64,000 bases of DNA from Brachyspira hampsonii (GTDB lineage Bacteria > Spirochaetota > Brachyspiria > Brachyspirales > Brachyspiraceae). The notes under the pieces are model-generated. The model was not told where the DNA came from. It was given only the letters and a program-made list of their open reading frames with translations, and did not search any database. Of the stretch, positions 53,834-63,804 are shown piece after piece (the first letter of the stretch is position 1; every line of letters begins with the position of its first letter). The translations under genes and the position numbers were made by a program. Location: contig NZ_CP019914.1 of NCBI RefSeq assembly GCF_002214805.1, forward strand, positions 1,674,001 to 1,738,000, read 5' to 3'.

Positions 53834-56800
53834 TTATGAATGGGGAATTTTTTTAATTATTTGAAGATATTTAATAAATCTTTTTATTTTTATATTTTTT
53901 TTATTTATACTCAATGCTTTTTTATAATAGTTTAAAGAATTATTAAAATACTCATTTACTTTTCTATGTTTTTTATATTTAAAATAATAGCATATCCCTA
54001 AACTAAAATAAACTTCATAATTATTCCTGCCGTAATAATTATTTTCTATAGACAGATTATAATTATATATAGCTCTGTCTAAATATTCTTCATCTGGTTT
54101 TTGTTTTTTATATAAGAGTAAATATATATCTCCCATAAGCGAATATGCTTCTACATTTCCAAGATTAACAGAAGAAATCAGATTATCAAAAGCATTTTCT
54201 ATAAAATACATTTTTGAAGTTTTTTCAAATAAATGCTTTAATATTAATGCTCTATTATAATTGCATTTAGGATATTTAGAGTTTATATCCAAAACTCTGC
54301 TGTAGCAGTGAAAAGAGTTTACAGCATATTCATAATTTTTAGTTTTAAGAAATATTTGATAATGCATCATTCCCATATCAAAATAATAATCTATATTATT
54401 TTTTTCTATATTAATTATATATTCCAAATAAAATAATGAAAATAAAGCATATTTTATTCTTTTGGTAATAAAAAATAAATGTTTAAAAAAATCAATGCAT
54501 AACCTTATAGAAAATATATCTATATTCAAGCTGCTAAGACATTTACTAGCCTTTATAAGATATTTATTATTTTTATGAATATCATACATAACATTATTTA
54601 AAATAAATAAATATTTATTTGCAAGAATTCTATTTTCATGCATAAGATTGATATATTTATCAAAATAATCATTTATAATGATTTTGTCATCATATTCGCT
54701 GAATAATATAAAATAGATATTTCCAATTTTTTTATAAATAATATCTATACCTGCACCATTATCTAAAGCTGAATTATAATAATCTAAAGATTGCATAATA
54801 TATTCATATTTAGTTTCTTTATCAAAAGTATTATTAGAAATTTTTAAATGATATATATCAGCTAATCCTTCTAATGATATTAATGATTTTTTATTATTAT
54901 ATAGTACAGTTTCAAAGCAGGATAAACTATTATTAAAAATTTCTTCAACATTATAATTACTGTAGAGATTATTATACAAAAATCCCAAATTCTCAAATGC
55001 AGTATAATATGTACTGTCAATATCAATAGCTTTAAGATAATTTTTTTCAGCTGATTGATAATTCTCAAAACTGCTTTCTAATAATTGCAAATGATAAAGA
55101 AGTGCCAGATTATAATATAATGTTTTATCATATTCATTTATTTCTAAAGCATAATTAAAATTTTCCAAAGCAGTATTAAAATATTTTATATCCTTTTTTA
55201 CTTTGTATGCCTCATAATAGAGTATAGCTTTCTGAGATAAATTTTTTATATCATATCTGAAATTATTAAAATGCTTTTCTATATATGATAGAGATAAATT
55301 AAAGTATTTATCGCTGTTATGATCTTCAATATATCTAAGCCTATAAAGATCGCTTATAGCAATGAGTGAATTTGAATGGCTGAAAAATAATAATGATTTA
55401 CTGAAAAATTCATCTCTTAAATTATTATCATAGCATGAAAAATTATCTCTCAAACTATTACTATATAAAAAATGATAAAAGCATCCCAAGTTATAATTCA
55501 TATAATAATTTAATACATTATCATTATCTAATTGTCCTTCATTTAATAAAGTTTCATAATCATTAATAACAAATTTAAAATAATTCACATCATCAAAATA
55601 TAAAAATGCCAATCTGTATAGTTCAAATCTATTAATATATGTATAAAAATAATCGGGGTCTATGGCAAGAGCTTTATTATAATAAAATAAAGAATTATCA
55701 AAATCATCTTTATTTTTAGTTATTGAAAATCGGCATTCATATAAGTAGGCAATAGAATTTAATATATCTGTATCATCTGTATCCAAATGATTGAATGCCG
55801 ACATAGAAGCATTAAAATATAATTCATCTTTTGTATTTTTATAGCATAAAATATAAATGTGTGCTATAAAATAATATGCATTATTATCTGAATTTTTAGC
55901 TTCATTGTAATAATTCATAGCAGAAGAAAAGTCTTCGCTATTCTTAGTTAAACTATATCTCATACAGTAAATATATCCTAAAAGAGGATATAATATATTA
56001 TTAGAATTATTAACTTCTTCTATTTTTTTTAAAACAGAAACAGCATCGTCAGAAAAATGTATGTATTTACTATACTTAAACATAATAGTATGTAAAAAGC
56101 CTACATTAAGTAAAATATCAATATCATTATATGTGTAGTATAAATCTATATAATAATTTATAGAAAGCAAATAATAGTCAGGATTTTTAGTAAGAAGAAA
56201 TTGATCTTTATATAATTTAGATATATGCTCTAAGGCGAATATATTATCATTATCAAAATCTAATATTTTTAAATATTCCTCTGCCGCAATATTAAAATGT
56301 TTTTCTTTTTCTGCATTTGAATACTTACATTTATAGAGTGAAAAAATATTATAGCTTAAATTTATATCACTGCCTATTAAATTTAATACTTCCTTGTAAG
56401 ATTCTAATGCTTTATTAAAATATTCATTATTTTTAGTTATTGTGTATTTAAAATGATTTAATATTGCTAAAATAAAATGACTAATTTCATTATTATGATG
56501 AATTATTCTTTCTATATGATCTGATGCTATGTCATAATAAATATCATCATAATCATAAATATATTTAGTATAATATAAAAATGCTGCCTTATTTCTAGCG
56601 TATAAATTACCGCTGTTTTTTATAAGTATTGAATTTATGCTTCCTATAACATTTTCAAAACTTTCATTATCGCCGTTATAAGCACATTCATCTATATAAG
56701 AATCTACAAGCAGTGGAAGTATTGCAGTATCATTATATTTAATATTTAGCTTTTTATCATTTTTTAGTTTTTCAGTTAAATCATAAAAAAATGAATCATT

Positions 56801-56887
56801 ATCTTCCAATGTTTCAAAATTGAGTTTTTTAAGAAATGAAAGTCCTGAATCTGCTTTCATATTATGAATAAAATTATAATAATTCAT
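53834..56887 (-). CDS. Large TPR/Sel1-like repeat protein
   Basis: A 1017-residue protein of irregular helical repeats of about 34-36 residues, many with the motif YYNKALAIDPDYF, YYKKALSINKKNI or YLKAIDIDSTYYTAFENLGFLY. The Asn and Tyr content is very high (clusters such as NNNDNIFAL). No signal peptide, membrane helix or catalytic motif is visible. It is a scaffold type. Its divergence between repeats suggests an old expansion, unlike the regular TPR pair at 41.3-43.5 kb. Single gene. Confidence 0.82.
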   Translation of the reverse strand: MNYYNFIHNMKADSGLSFLKKLNFETLEDNDSFFYDLTEKLKNDKKLNIKYNDTAILPLLVDSYIDECAYNGDNESFENVIGSINSILIKNSGNLYARNKAAFLYYTKYIYDYDDIYYDIASDHIERIIHHNNEISHFILAILNHFKYTITKNNEYFNKALESYKEVLNLIGSDINLSYNIFSLYKCKYSNAEKEKHFNIAAEEYLKILDFDNDNIFALEHISKLYKDQFLLTKNPDYYLLSINYYIDLYYTYNDIDILLNVGFLHTIMFKYSKYIHFSDDAVSVLKKIEEVNNSNNILYPLLGYIYCMRYSLTKNSEDFSSAMNYYNEAKNSDNNAYYFIAHIYILCYKNTKDELYFNASMSAFNHLDTDDTDILNSIAYLYECRFSITKNKDDFDNSLFYYNKALAIDPDYFYTYINRFELYRLAFLYFDDVNYFKFVINDYETLLNEGQLDNDNVLNYYMNYNLGCFYHFLYSNSLRDNFSCYDNNLRDEFFSKSLLFFSHSNSLIAISDLYRLRYIEDHNSDKYFNLSLSYIEKHFNNFRYDIKNLSQKAILYYEAYKVKKDIKYFNTALENFNYALEINEYDKTLYYNLALLYHLQLLESSFENYQSAEKNYLKAIDIDSTYYTAFENLGFLYNNLYSNYNVEEIFNNSLSCFETVLYNNKKSLISLEGLADIYHLKISNNTFDKETKYEYIMQSLDYYNSALDNGAGIDIIYKKIGNIYFILFSEYDDKIIINDYFDKYINLMHENRILANKYLFILNNVMYDIHKNNKYLIKASKCLSSLNIDIFSIRLCIDFFKHLFFITKRIKYALFSLFYLEYIINIEKNNIDYYFDMGMMHYQIFLKTKNYEYAVNSFHCYSRVLDINSKYPKCNYNRALILKHLFEKTSKMYFIENAFDNLISSVNLGNVEAYSLMGDIYLLLYKKQKPDEEYLDRAIYNYNLSIENNYYGRNNYEVYFSLGICYYFKYKKHRKVNEYFNNSLNYYKKALSINKKNIKIKRFIKYLQIIKKIPHS

Positions 56888-57002
56888 ATTGTAATTTTCT
56901 ATTTTTGTTTTATTCTTTCAATTTTTTATAAATTATAAAATTAACAATTATATTATATATGTAAAAACAATTTATTTAAACATAAAAAATAATTTTATAT
57001 AA

Positions 57003-57035
57003 AAAAAGAAGAGATTGATTATCTCTCCTTTTTAT
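57003..57035 (-). terminator. Rho-independent terminator of the Spy/CpxP-like gene
   Basis: On the minus strand GGAGAGAT and ATCTCTTC form a stem with a 4- to 6-nt loop, followed by TTTTTTT. It lies 27 bp past the gene's stop. Confidence 0.8.
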
Positions 57036-57061
57036 AATACTTAGTTTTGTTTATGTATGAA

Positions 57062-57427
57062 TTATTTATTGTTTTTTATTTCATTATATTTTTTAAAAAA
57101 ATCATTGGTTATATTTCTTAATTCTTTAGCATACTTTATATTTAAATTTATAGAATTATTAATAATAAGTTCATCAGGATTTTTTTTATACATTTCTGAA
57201 TTTATTTTAGTTCTTTCTAAATATATTCTTTTTCTTAGTTCTAATATTTTAGGCTGATATTCTTTTTTTAATTCCATTATTTTATATAATTGTTCTTTGG
57301 TAAGAGAATTTTCATTGTATATAAAGTAAGTATAAGGTTCATTACTACAATAATAATTTTTTCTTTCAGCGAATAATGATACAGATAATACAACTGTAAT
57401 AAATACAACTAGAATAACGCGTTTCAT
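57062..57427 (-). CDS. Spy/CpxP-like small periplasmic protein
   Basis: A 121-residue protein with a signal peptide (about residues 1-20, cut after SLFA) and a helical domain with LTKEQLYKIMELKKEYQPKI, the LTxxQ-type start of the Spy/CpxP/zinc-resistance family, then a long charged helix LRKRIYLERTKINSEM and a closing helix. Family members are ATP-independent periplasmic chaperones or metal-response proteins. It is a single gene upstream of a terminator. Confidence 0.7.
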   Translation of the reverse strand: MKRVILVVFITVVLSVSLFAERKNYYCSNEPYTYFIYNENSLTKEQLYKIMELKKEYQPKILELRKRIYLERTKINSEMYKKNPDELIINNSINLNIKYAKELRNITNDFFKKYNEIKNNK

Positions 57428-57545
57428 AGTTTTCTCCTAACACCAATTTTAATATATAGTAATTAGACGAATGACATGATTAAAAGTTTCCAAATATTTT
57501 AACTCAGGACAATAAAATTTGTAAATTTTTTGCTTTGTTTTAATT

Positions 57546-57632
57546 CCCACCCTCTAAGCTCGATACTTTAATATGAATTATAATATTTATTTTCTTTTTT
57601 ATTTTTATTTAACTTATTAACGCCCACCCAAG
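57546..57632. repeat. Intergenic repeat, degenerate half copy
   Basis: CCCACCCTCTAAGC (57546) and CGCCCACCCAAG (57621) match the C' and B' blocks of the family. The A blocks are missing. Confidence 0.65.
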
Positions 57633-57656
57633 TCTTTATTAGGTTTATAGAATTAA

Positions 57657-60431
57657 TTACCAAGACATCTGAAATCCGAAACCTACATATAAATCGTTTA
57701 AAGTAGGATAATTTACTATTGTATTTTTATCTAAAGTTGTAGGAAGTCTTAAAGCTAATAATATATAAGGCTCTCCTGTTACAATATTTTGATAACCTGA
57801 TACAGGAATGCTCGCATCAAATCCTACTTTTAAAGCTGCAGAATGCATATATTCTTTTGAGTAATAAGCAAATCTATATGAAATCGAAGCGAAAAAATTA
57901 TCAAAATATATATGACTTAAATTAAAATGGGAACTTAAATAACCTAAAAGTTCAACATCACCGCCTAAAAAATAATTTGATTTATATTTTTTATTTTTTA
58001 CATAAGCATAAAATTCCTCAGGAGCACTTACCTCTCTTACTCCGAATACTGTAGAGTTTCCATCAAATGCTGTATTTGTAGCGAATGCATAAGAACCATA
58101 AAAACTTGCTCTTATAGGAACATATCTTGTTTGAAACTTTGTACTGAAATCTATTGCAAATTTATTGTATTTAATAGAGTATGTAGGAATAACTGTAAGA
58201 TTAACTAAATCATCTCTGTATGGTTTGTCGGTTTGCACTCTGAATATCATTGATGCTTTTAATGAAACATTAACAGTATATGAAGAATATTTCCAAGTAA
58301 ATGCTGATGATGTATTAGTTTGAGGATTAACAAATTCTGAAAATAAAGCTCCTGAAATTGTAGGTTCTAATAAGAAATGCACTTTATCACTTTCTGTATT
58401 AATTAAAAACTTCATGGAAATGTATGTATTTAATCTCCAATAATTGTATTTAGAATATACTACATCGCTTTTAAACCCGAAATATAAAGGATAAAGCATA
58501 CTAAAAGATGTAACTGTTAATTCTGTTTGCAGAAAATTAGAAGGTATATCATATCCAAGCCATATTAAAGCCAAATCATTTGCAGAAGGAGAGGCAACTA
58601 CAGACAGTATTCCAAGTCCGTTTACAAGAAAAGGAAAACTATCACTCATCTGAGGCAGAGGCACCCACATAGCCCAAGGCTTAAAATATTTAAAAGAATT
58701 ATAATTTCCAATCTCCATTTGAGGAGTAAATTCATATTTGTTTATTGTCTTATCAGTGTATGTGAAATTTTTTGTTGTAGATGAATTATCTGTATACTTC
58801 ATAAGCATGTCAAATTCTGAAAATCTTCCTTTATAATAAATATTTTCTCCTGCATATACAGCAGAAAATACCCCTCCTGAATAGTCTTTTGTGTATAGCT
58901 TAATGCTGTTATTGTTTAAATCAATTTCACCTAGCTTGTAAAATCTGTCATTATTATTGTATGAAAAAAGAAGTTTATTATTTGAATACCTTAAATATCT
59001 TACATAGTTTAAAGTATTATCTTTTGTATCAATATATCTTAATGTTTTATTATTATAATTAAATATTGCTATATGTTTTATTCCATTTTCTGTAACTATC
59101 AATGCTATATTATTATCATCAATAACCGCAGGAAAACCGTATCCGAAATTATCATTGGCTTGTAATAAAATTTCTTTTTCATTATTTTCATTTATATACA
59201 CTAAAATAGAGTTATGCAAATCTTTTGATATTCCTATAATCCCATTTCTAAAATATCTTGCATACTGAATATCAAACCATTTTCTTTTAGTTCTTATTTT
59301 TTTATTTAAATCATATTCTTTTATAATGTATTTATAAAGTCCTCCGTTATACATATATGATACTATCAAGGCATTGCTTCCGTCTTTTGATATATCCAAG
59401 CTTTCAGAGCTTTGGTCTATTAAAAACTCAAGTTTCAAATCTTTTTTATTGTTTTGATTATTTCTTTTTTCTTTATAAGAATATAATGCTCCAATATCTC
59501 CGTCTATATAGTATAAAGTATCATTGTATGAAGCAATATCATTAATAAAAGTTTCTTTCTCATTTACTCTCAATTCTTCGCTTGGATTAATATCTGTAAG
59601 TACCAAATAGTTTTGAAAGTCAGACCATATTTCAGTAAATTTTATACCATATACTTTTTTAAAAGCTCCGTAAACTCCAGAGTTATAAATAAGAAATGAA
59701 AAGCTGAGACTAGTTTGCATTTTTTTCCAAAACTCATTATATTTCTCCATTCCAAATCTATCCTGAATATATTTTGAGAAAAGTCCGCCGTATTCATAAT
59801 ATATATCTCCATAAGGTCTTTTATTCCATAAGTAAGATGTTTGAATTGGTGTTCTAAAATTGCCTTCAAATATATCCTGTCTTAATCTCTGTTTAATAAT
59901 CGGGTCATTAGCTCTTCCAAATCCTGTAAAACTTTCCATACTTACAGGAGCCCCCTCTATCATAAAAGGCATAGCATTAAGATGTACAAAAGAAGCCCAA
60001 TTTCCCATTACCTTAGTTGCAAGTCCCGTATTTTCCGAAGCCATAGTTAGTAAATGAGTAAGTTCATGTATAAATACTGTTTCAAAGTTATTATTATAGC
60101 TAGTGAAATTTTCATCCATATTAGTATCATATAGAATAAGAGCTGAATATGGTATTATCATTGCTTCCGAATTAAATATATTAAAGTCTGGAGTTATAGT
60201 TATAGGTATTTTTCCTCTTACTGTGCTATTTAAAATTTTAGAATATTTATAGTATATATCATCAGCTACTTTTGCCAGATTCTCAGCTGTTCTCCTGGAC
60301 TCTATAGGAAAGATTATTTCAAATTTTTCTGTTTGTATAGTATATAATTTTCTAAACGGTTTGAAAACTTGAGGGTAAAGATTAGCCGCCATAATAAGAA
60401 TTAAAGCAAAAAATAAAACAGTTTTTTTCAT
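57657..60431 (-). CDS. Exported gluzincin-type metalloprotease fused to a propeller and outer-membrane barrel
   Basis: A 924-residue protein. Signal peptide about residues 1-20. A peptidase-MA-like domain at 30-280 carries the zinc motif HELTH (His122, Glu123, His126) with a likely third ligand Glu159 in FMIEGAPVS. From about 285 to 570 a repeat region of strands (DISKDGSNALIVSY, NNIALIVTENGIKHIAIF, NNKLLFSYNNNDRF) fits a TolB-like beta-propeller. From about 580 to the end, amphipathic aromatic strands end in GFGFQMSW, an outer-membrane barrel signature. It would hold a protease on the cell surface or in the periplasm. The barrel and propeller are read from patterns only. Confidence 0.8.
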   Translation of the reverse strand: MKKTVLFFALILIMAANLYPQVFKPFRKLYTIQTEKFEIIFPIESRRTAENLAKVADDIYYKYSKILNSTVRGKIPITITPDFNIFNSEAMIIPYSALILYDTNMDENFTSYNNNFETVFIHELTHLLTMASENTGLATKVMGNWASFVHLNAMPFMIEGAPVSMESFTGFGRANDPIIKQRLRQDIFEGNFRTPIQTSYLWNKRPYGDIYYEYGGLFSKYIQDRFGMEKYNEFWKKMQTSLSFSFLIYNSGVYGAFKKVYGIKFTEIWSDFQNYLVLTDINPSEELRVNEKETFINDIASYNDTLYYIDGDIGALYSYKEKRNNQNNKKDLKLEFLIDQSSESLDISKDGSNALIVSYMYNGGLYKYIIKEYDLNKKIRTKRKWFDIQYARYFRNGIIGISKDLHNSILVYINENNEKEILLQANDNFGYGFPAVIDDNNIALIVTENGIKHIAIFNYNNKTLRYIDTKDNTLNYVRYLRYSNNKLLFSYNNNDRFYKLGEIDLNNNSIKLYTKDYSGGVFSAVYAGENIYYKGRFSEFDMLMKYTDNSSTTKNFTYTDKTINKYEFTPQMEIGNYNSFKYFKPWAMWVPLPQMSDSFPFLVNGLGILSVVASPSANDLALIWLGYDIPSNFLQTELTVTSFSMLYPLYFGFKSDVVYSKYNYWRLNTYISMKFLINTESDKVHFLLEPTISGALFSEFVNPQTNTSSAFTWKYSSYTVNVSLKASMIFRVQTDKPYRDDLVNLTVIPTYSIKYNKFAIDFSTKFQTRYVPIRASFYGSYAFATNTAFDGNSTVFGVREVSAPEEFYAYVKNKKYKSNYFLGGDVELLGYLSSHFNLSHIYFDNFFASISYRFAYYSKEYMHSAALKVGFDASIPVSGYQNIVTGEPYILLALRLPTTLDKNTIVNYPTLNDLYVGFGFQMSW

Positions 60432-60687
60432 AAATAAATGATAGTATATTATAGTTTAGTATTTTTGCAATAAACTGTTATATATATCTTAATTATAATT
60501 AAAAAAAATTGAATAAATAAAAAATATTAGATTGCATAACCTTAAAAAATAAAGTTTACATAACAACATTAGTATAGTCATTATTAAAACTCCGATATTA
60601 TTTTTTATTAAAATAACTTCGCCTGCTGTTTGTTTACCGTGTGTATTATGAAATTATATCTTTAATAAAAATATTTATAATACAAAA

Positions 60688-61095
60688 TTATTTTTTTATA
60701 GTAATAATATATAAAGAAATAAATATTAATCCAAAAAGTATAAATAAAGTATAAAGAATACATTCAGAAAAAGGAAGTTTTATATCTCTTGGTTTTTCAT
60801 GGTTATACCATAATATTAATTTATCTCCTACTTTTCTAAAATGATAATAGCTTTTTAAAGTAGTGTATAATTTTCCGTATTTATCAGTATCATAACTTAT
60901 TACCATTGTGTTTTCATATCTTATTTTTCTGTGTTTATATACCTTTTTGCTATTATATTGTTCTACTATGCATACTGTATGTATATAATTTTTTGTACCA
61001 ATAAAAATAGAAAAAATCCCTATTATTCCGCCTGCAAATAAAAATATTCCTGCAATAAAAATTATTATTCTATATATTTTTTTATCCATAAGCAT
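60688..61095 (-). CDS. Small membrane protein, DUF3592-like
   Basis: A 135-residue protein with a membrane helix at each end (about residues 10-30 and 108-130) and a beta-type middle that contains a block shared with the partial gene at 63805, GTKNYIHTVCIVEQYNSKKV. The layout resembles DUF3592 proteins. No ribosome-binding site is visible at the first ATG (61095); the ATG at 61089 is an alternative. Function unknown. Confidence 0.65.
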   Translation of the reverse strand: MLMDKKIYRIIIFIAGIFLFAGGIIGIFSIFIGTKNYIHTVCIVEQYNSKKVYKHRKIRYENTMVISYDTDKYGKLYTTLKSYYHFRKVGDKLILWYNHEKPRDIKLPFSECILYTLFILFGLIFISLYIITIKK

Positions 61096-61110
61096 TAATT
61101 TAAATTAAAT

Positions 61111-61146
61111 ATAAGCAAACTTTAAATTAAGCCTGCTTATTTTTAT
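61111..61146 (-). terminator. Possible terminator of the symporter gene
   Basis: ATAAGCAAACTT and AAGCCTGCTTAT form an imperfect stem just past the symporter stop. The T run is better on the plus strand, so the role on the minus strand is uncertain. Confidence 0.4.
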
Positions 61147-61172
61147 AAAAAGATAGAAGAATATCTTATAAT

Positions 61173-62354
61173 TTAACTTGTACCATCTTTTTTAAATATA
61201 CCCTGAAGTATTAAAGCTAAAGCACCGTCTCCTGTAACATTACATGCAGTACCGAAACTGTCCTGTAATGCAAATATAGCAAGTATTAAAGCAGTACCAT
61301 CATCATTAAAGCCTAAAACAGAAATTATTATTCCCAAAGAAGCGACAACTGTTCCTCCCGGTACTCCCGGAGCTCCAACAGCAAATATGCCAAGTAATAT
61401 AATGAATAAAATCATGGTGCCAATGTCAGGTAAATGTCCGTATAATATTTTAGATATAGTCATAACAAAGAAAGTTTCTGTAAGTACTGAGCCGCATAAA
61501 TGTATAGTTGCTCCCATAGGTATTGCAAAGTTCACAATATCTTTGTCTAAAGCATCAGATTTACTTGCACATTTCAAAGCTACAGGTAAAGTTGCCGCTG
61601 ATGACATAGTACCAACTGCAGTAAAATATGCAGGTCCGTAATGTTTAAATACTCTTGCCGGATTTTTCTTTGATACAATTCCGGCTATAGAATATAAAAA
61701 AGTAAGCCATATAAAATGTCCTATTATTGCTATGATTATAATTATTAGAAATACAGGCACACTTTTAATTATAGTACCCTCATAGGATAAAGTGGCAAAA
61801 GTAGTCCCTATATAAAATGGTAATATTGGTACTACAACATTATTTACTAAAAATAATATTATATTATTAAGTTCATCTAATAGATTTTCAAAATATTTTG
61901 ATTTAGTTTTGATAACGGCCACCCCGCCACATATAGCCAAGAATAATGCAGTTATTACCGGAAATATTGGGTTAATATCTAATTTAAATATTATTTCAGG
62001 AAGTTCTTTACCTCCTGCAACATTTGAAGCTATATTTAAATTAGGAATTATTATATATCCTGCAATAGCAGCAAATAAAGCAGCACCTACTGAAGAAAAA
62101 TATGCTAAGGCAAGTATTACTCCTAACATCTTATTTGCTTTGCTTCCCATTCTAGTAATAGCAGGGGCAATAAATCCTAATACTATTAATGGAACCATAA
62201 ATGATATTACTTGATTAAGTACATATTTGATAGACTGTATTACATTAATTACAGCTTCATTACATACCATACCTATTATAATACCTAATGCTATGCCTAG
62301 TAAAAGCTTTATTAATAAATAGTCTTTTTTTCCTTTTGGTTCTAGCTCTTCCAT
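61173..62354 (-). CDS. Dicarboxylate/amino acid:cation symporter (SDF family)
   Basis: A 393-residue membrane protein with about eight membrane helices and two re-entrant loops. The start MEELEPKGKKDYLLIKLLLG and the blocks FTAVGTMSSAATLPVALKCA (serine-rich hairpin), NFAIPMGATIHLCG and SVLGFNDDGTALI..DSFGTACNVTGDGA belong to the GltP/SstT group. It imports glutamate, serine or C4 acids with Na+ or H+. The serine-rich and NxxGD motifs are intact. It is a single gene. Confidence 0.93.
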   Translation of the reverse strand: MEELEPKGKKDYLLIKLLLGIALGIIIGMVCNEAVINVIQSIKYVLNQVISFMVPLIVLGFIAPAITRMGSKANKMLGVILALAYFSSVGAALFAAIAGYIIIPNLNIASNVAGGKELPEIIFKLDINPIFPVITALFLAICGGVAVIKTKSKYFENLLDELNNIILFLVNNVVVPILPFYIGTTFATLSYEGTIIKSVPVFLIIIIIAIIGHFIWLTFLYSIAGIVSKKNPARVFKHYGPAYFTAVGTMSSAATLPVALKCASKSDALDKDIVNFAIPMGATIHLCGSVLTETFFVMTISKILYGHLPDIGTMILFIILLGIFAVGAPGVPGGTVVASLGIIISVLGFNDDGTALILAIFALQDSFGTACNVTGDGALALILQGIFKKDGTS

Positions 62355-62531
62355 AAAAATATCCTTAAAATTTATGTTATAAAAAAAATAGTATATTCAA
62401 TTTATATACATTTGCAAATAAAATTTACTATTTATTAAAATTAAAAATACATTTGAAAATTATCTTTATTAAAAAGAGTGTAAATACAGCCATAAAGCTG
62501 CAGTAGCTATTTTTTTATTCCTGCCGTATTT

Positions 62532-63494
62532 TTAAATATTACTATTTATACCCTGAACTATATTTTTCTCTTTCATCTTTTTTGTTATTAGATTTATTAT
62601 TTCGCCTTTTGATTTTGTCCATTTAGGGGCTATCAAACTATCTCCCAAACTGTCTCCCATTAAACGAACTATTATAGTATTAGATCTCGTAAAAGAAATT
62701 GCATCGCTTATTAAATCTATATAAAAATCTTCATCTAAAGTAGGGAACTCATAATCTCTATACATATTCTCAAAATAAGAGCCTTTTACTATATCAAGCT
62801 GATGAAATTTTACAGCATCAATTTGTAAAGCCGATACATCTTTAACAGTTTTTATCATATCATCTCTGCTTTCTAATTCTATTACTTTATTATTAATTTT
62901 TTTAGGCAGTCCGAATATTATATGAGTGCATATTATGATATTACTATAATTTGTTTTTATATGATTTACCATTTCAGCAAAAGATTTATAATCATGACCT
63001 CTATTAATAAATTTGGAAGTTTCATCATTTGAAGACTGAAGTCCCATTTCAAGCCAAATTTCTTTACCAGATGAATAAGATAACTCACTAAGTTCTTTTA
63101 GCACATCATCTTCAAGCATATCGCTTCTAGCTCCGAACATTAGCCCAACGCATTCATCAAAATGCACTAATTTATTAGCATATTTTAAAGATTCTTTAGA
63201 AGCTAACTGTGATAATGGTGTACCTAGCTGAAAGTATCCGTAGAATTTTTTATATCTTTCTTTATAGTTTTTTAATCCGTTAATCCATTGATTATTAATA
63301 TCTTCTTCTGCTACATAAGGAGGTTTATAGCTATTTAAATTACAGAATCTGCATCCGCCTTCATTAGCTTTATGGGCACAGCCGAAATCTGTATCTATAG
63401 AAATTTTTCCTACTTTCACTCCGAATTTATTTTTAACATAATCAGAAAATGAATAGTAATTTTTATTGTTTTGTTTATTATCTTTGTTTTGCAT
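62532..63494 (-). CDS. TIGR01212-family radical SAM protein (YhcC-like)
   Basis: A 320-residue radical SAM protein. The [4Fe-4S] cluster cysteines are Cys39, Cys48 and Cys51 (CAHKANEGGCRFC), with the YhcC-type start YYSFSDYVKNKFGVKVGKIS and the later EMGLQSSNDETSKFINRGHD and FHQLDIVKGS. The reaction is not established for this family. It is a single gene; a weak hairpin lies at 62490-62520 but no convincing terminator. The gap 62355-62531 shows nothing else. Confidence 0.9.
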   Translation of the reverse strand: MQNKDNKQNNKNYYSFSDYVKNKFGVKVGKISIDTDFGCAHKANEGGCRFCNLNSYKPPYVAEEDINNQWINGLKNYKERYKKFYGYFQLGTPLSQLASKESLKYANKLVHFDECVGLMFGARSDMLEDDVLKELSELSYSSGKEIWLEMGLQSSNDETSKFINRGHDYKSFAEMVNHIKTNYSNIIICTHIIFGLPKKINNKVIELESRDDMIKTVKDVSALQIDAVKFHQLDIVKGSYFENMYRDYEFPTLDEDFYIDLISDAISFTRSNTIIVRLMGDSLGDSLIAPKWTKSKGEIINLITKKMKEKNIVQGINSNI

Positions 63495-63804
63495 ACTTCT
63501 TTTAGTATAGCATAAATTTTCAAAACTGAAAGCATTATAATGTATATTGATTTTTAGTTTTTATATGTTAGAATCCTGATATAAATTTATGTAGTAAATA
63601 GTTTTTATAAATAAAAAGTATTTTTAGTTTTTTTGATAAATGTATTTCAGAATACAATGTGTTTATTAAAGCAATAACAAAAGAGTTAACCATCATAAAA
63701 GTGTTGCAAATTAAAGTGAAGGCTAAACTATTTTAATGAAAAATTAATATTGTTTTAAATTTCATATATTATTAAAATTATTAAAAAATAGTGTGTGGGT
63801 AATA
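63495..63804. other. Gene-free stretch upstream of a partial gene
   Basis: A 310-bp AT-rich gap between two divergently oriented genes (YhcC-like on minus, DUF3592-like on plus). I see no tRNA, repeat block or clear terminator. No convincing promoter could be placed for either gene. Confidence 0.5.

Noticed and set aside
62490-62525. Terminator for the YhcC-like gene
   Set aside because: The possible stem (CAGC/GCTG) is only 4 bp and the T run faces the wrong strand.
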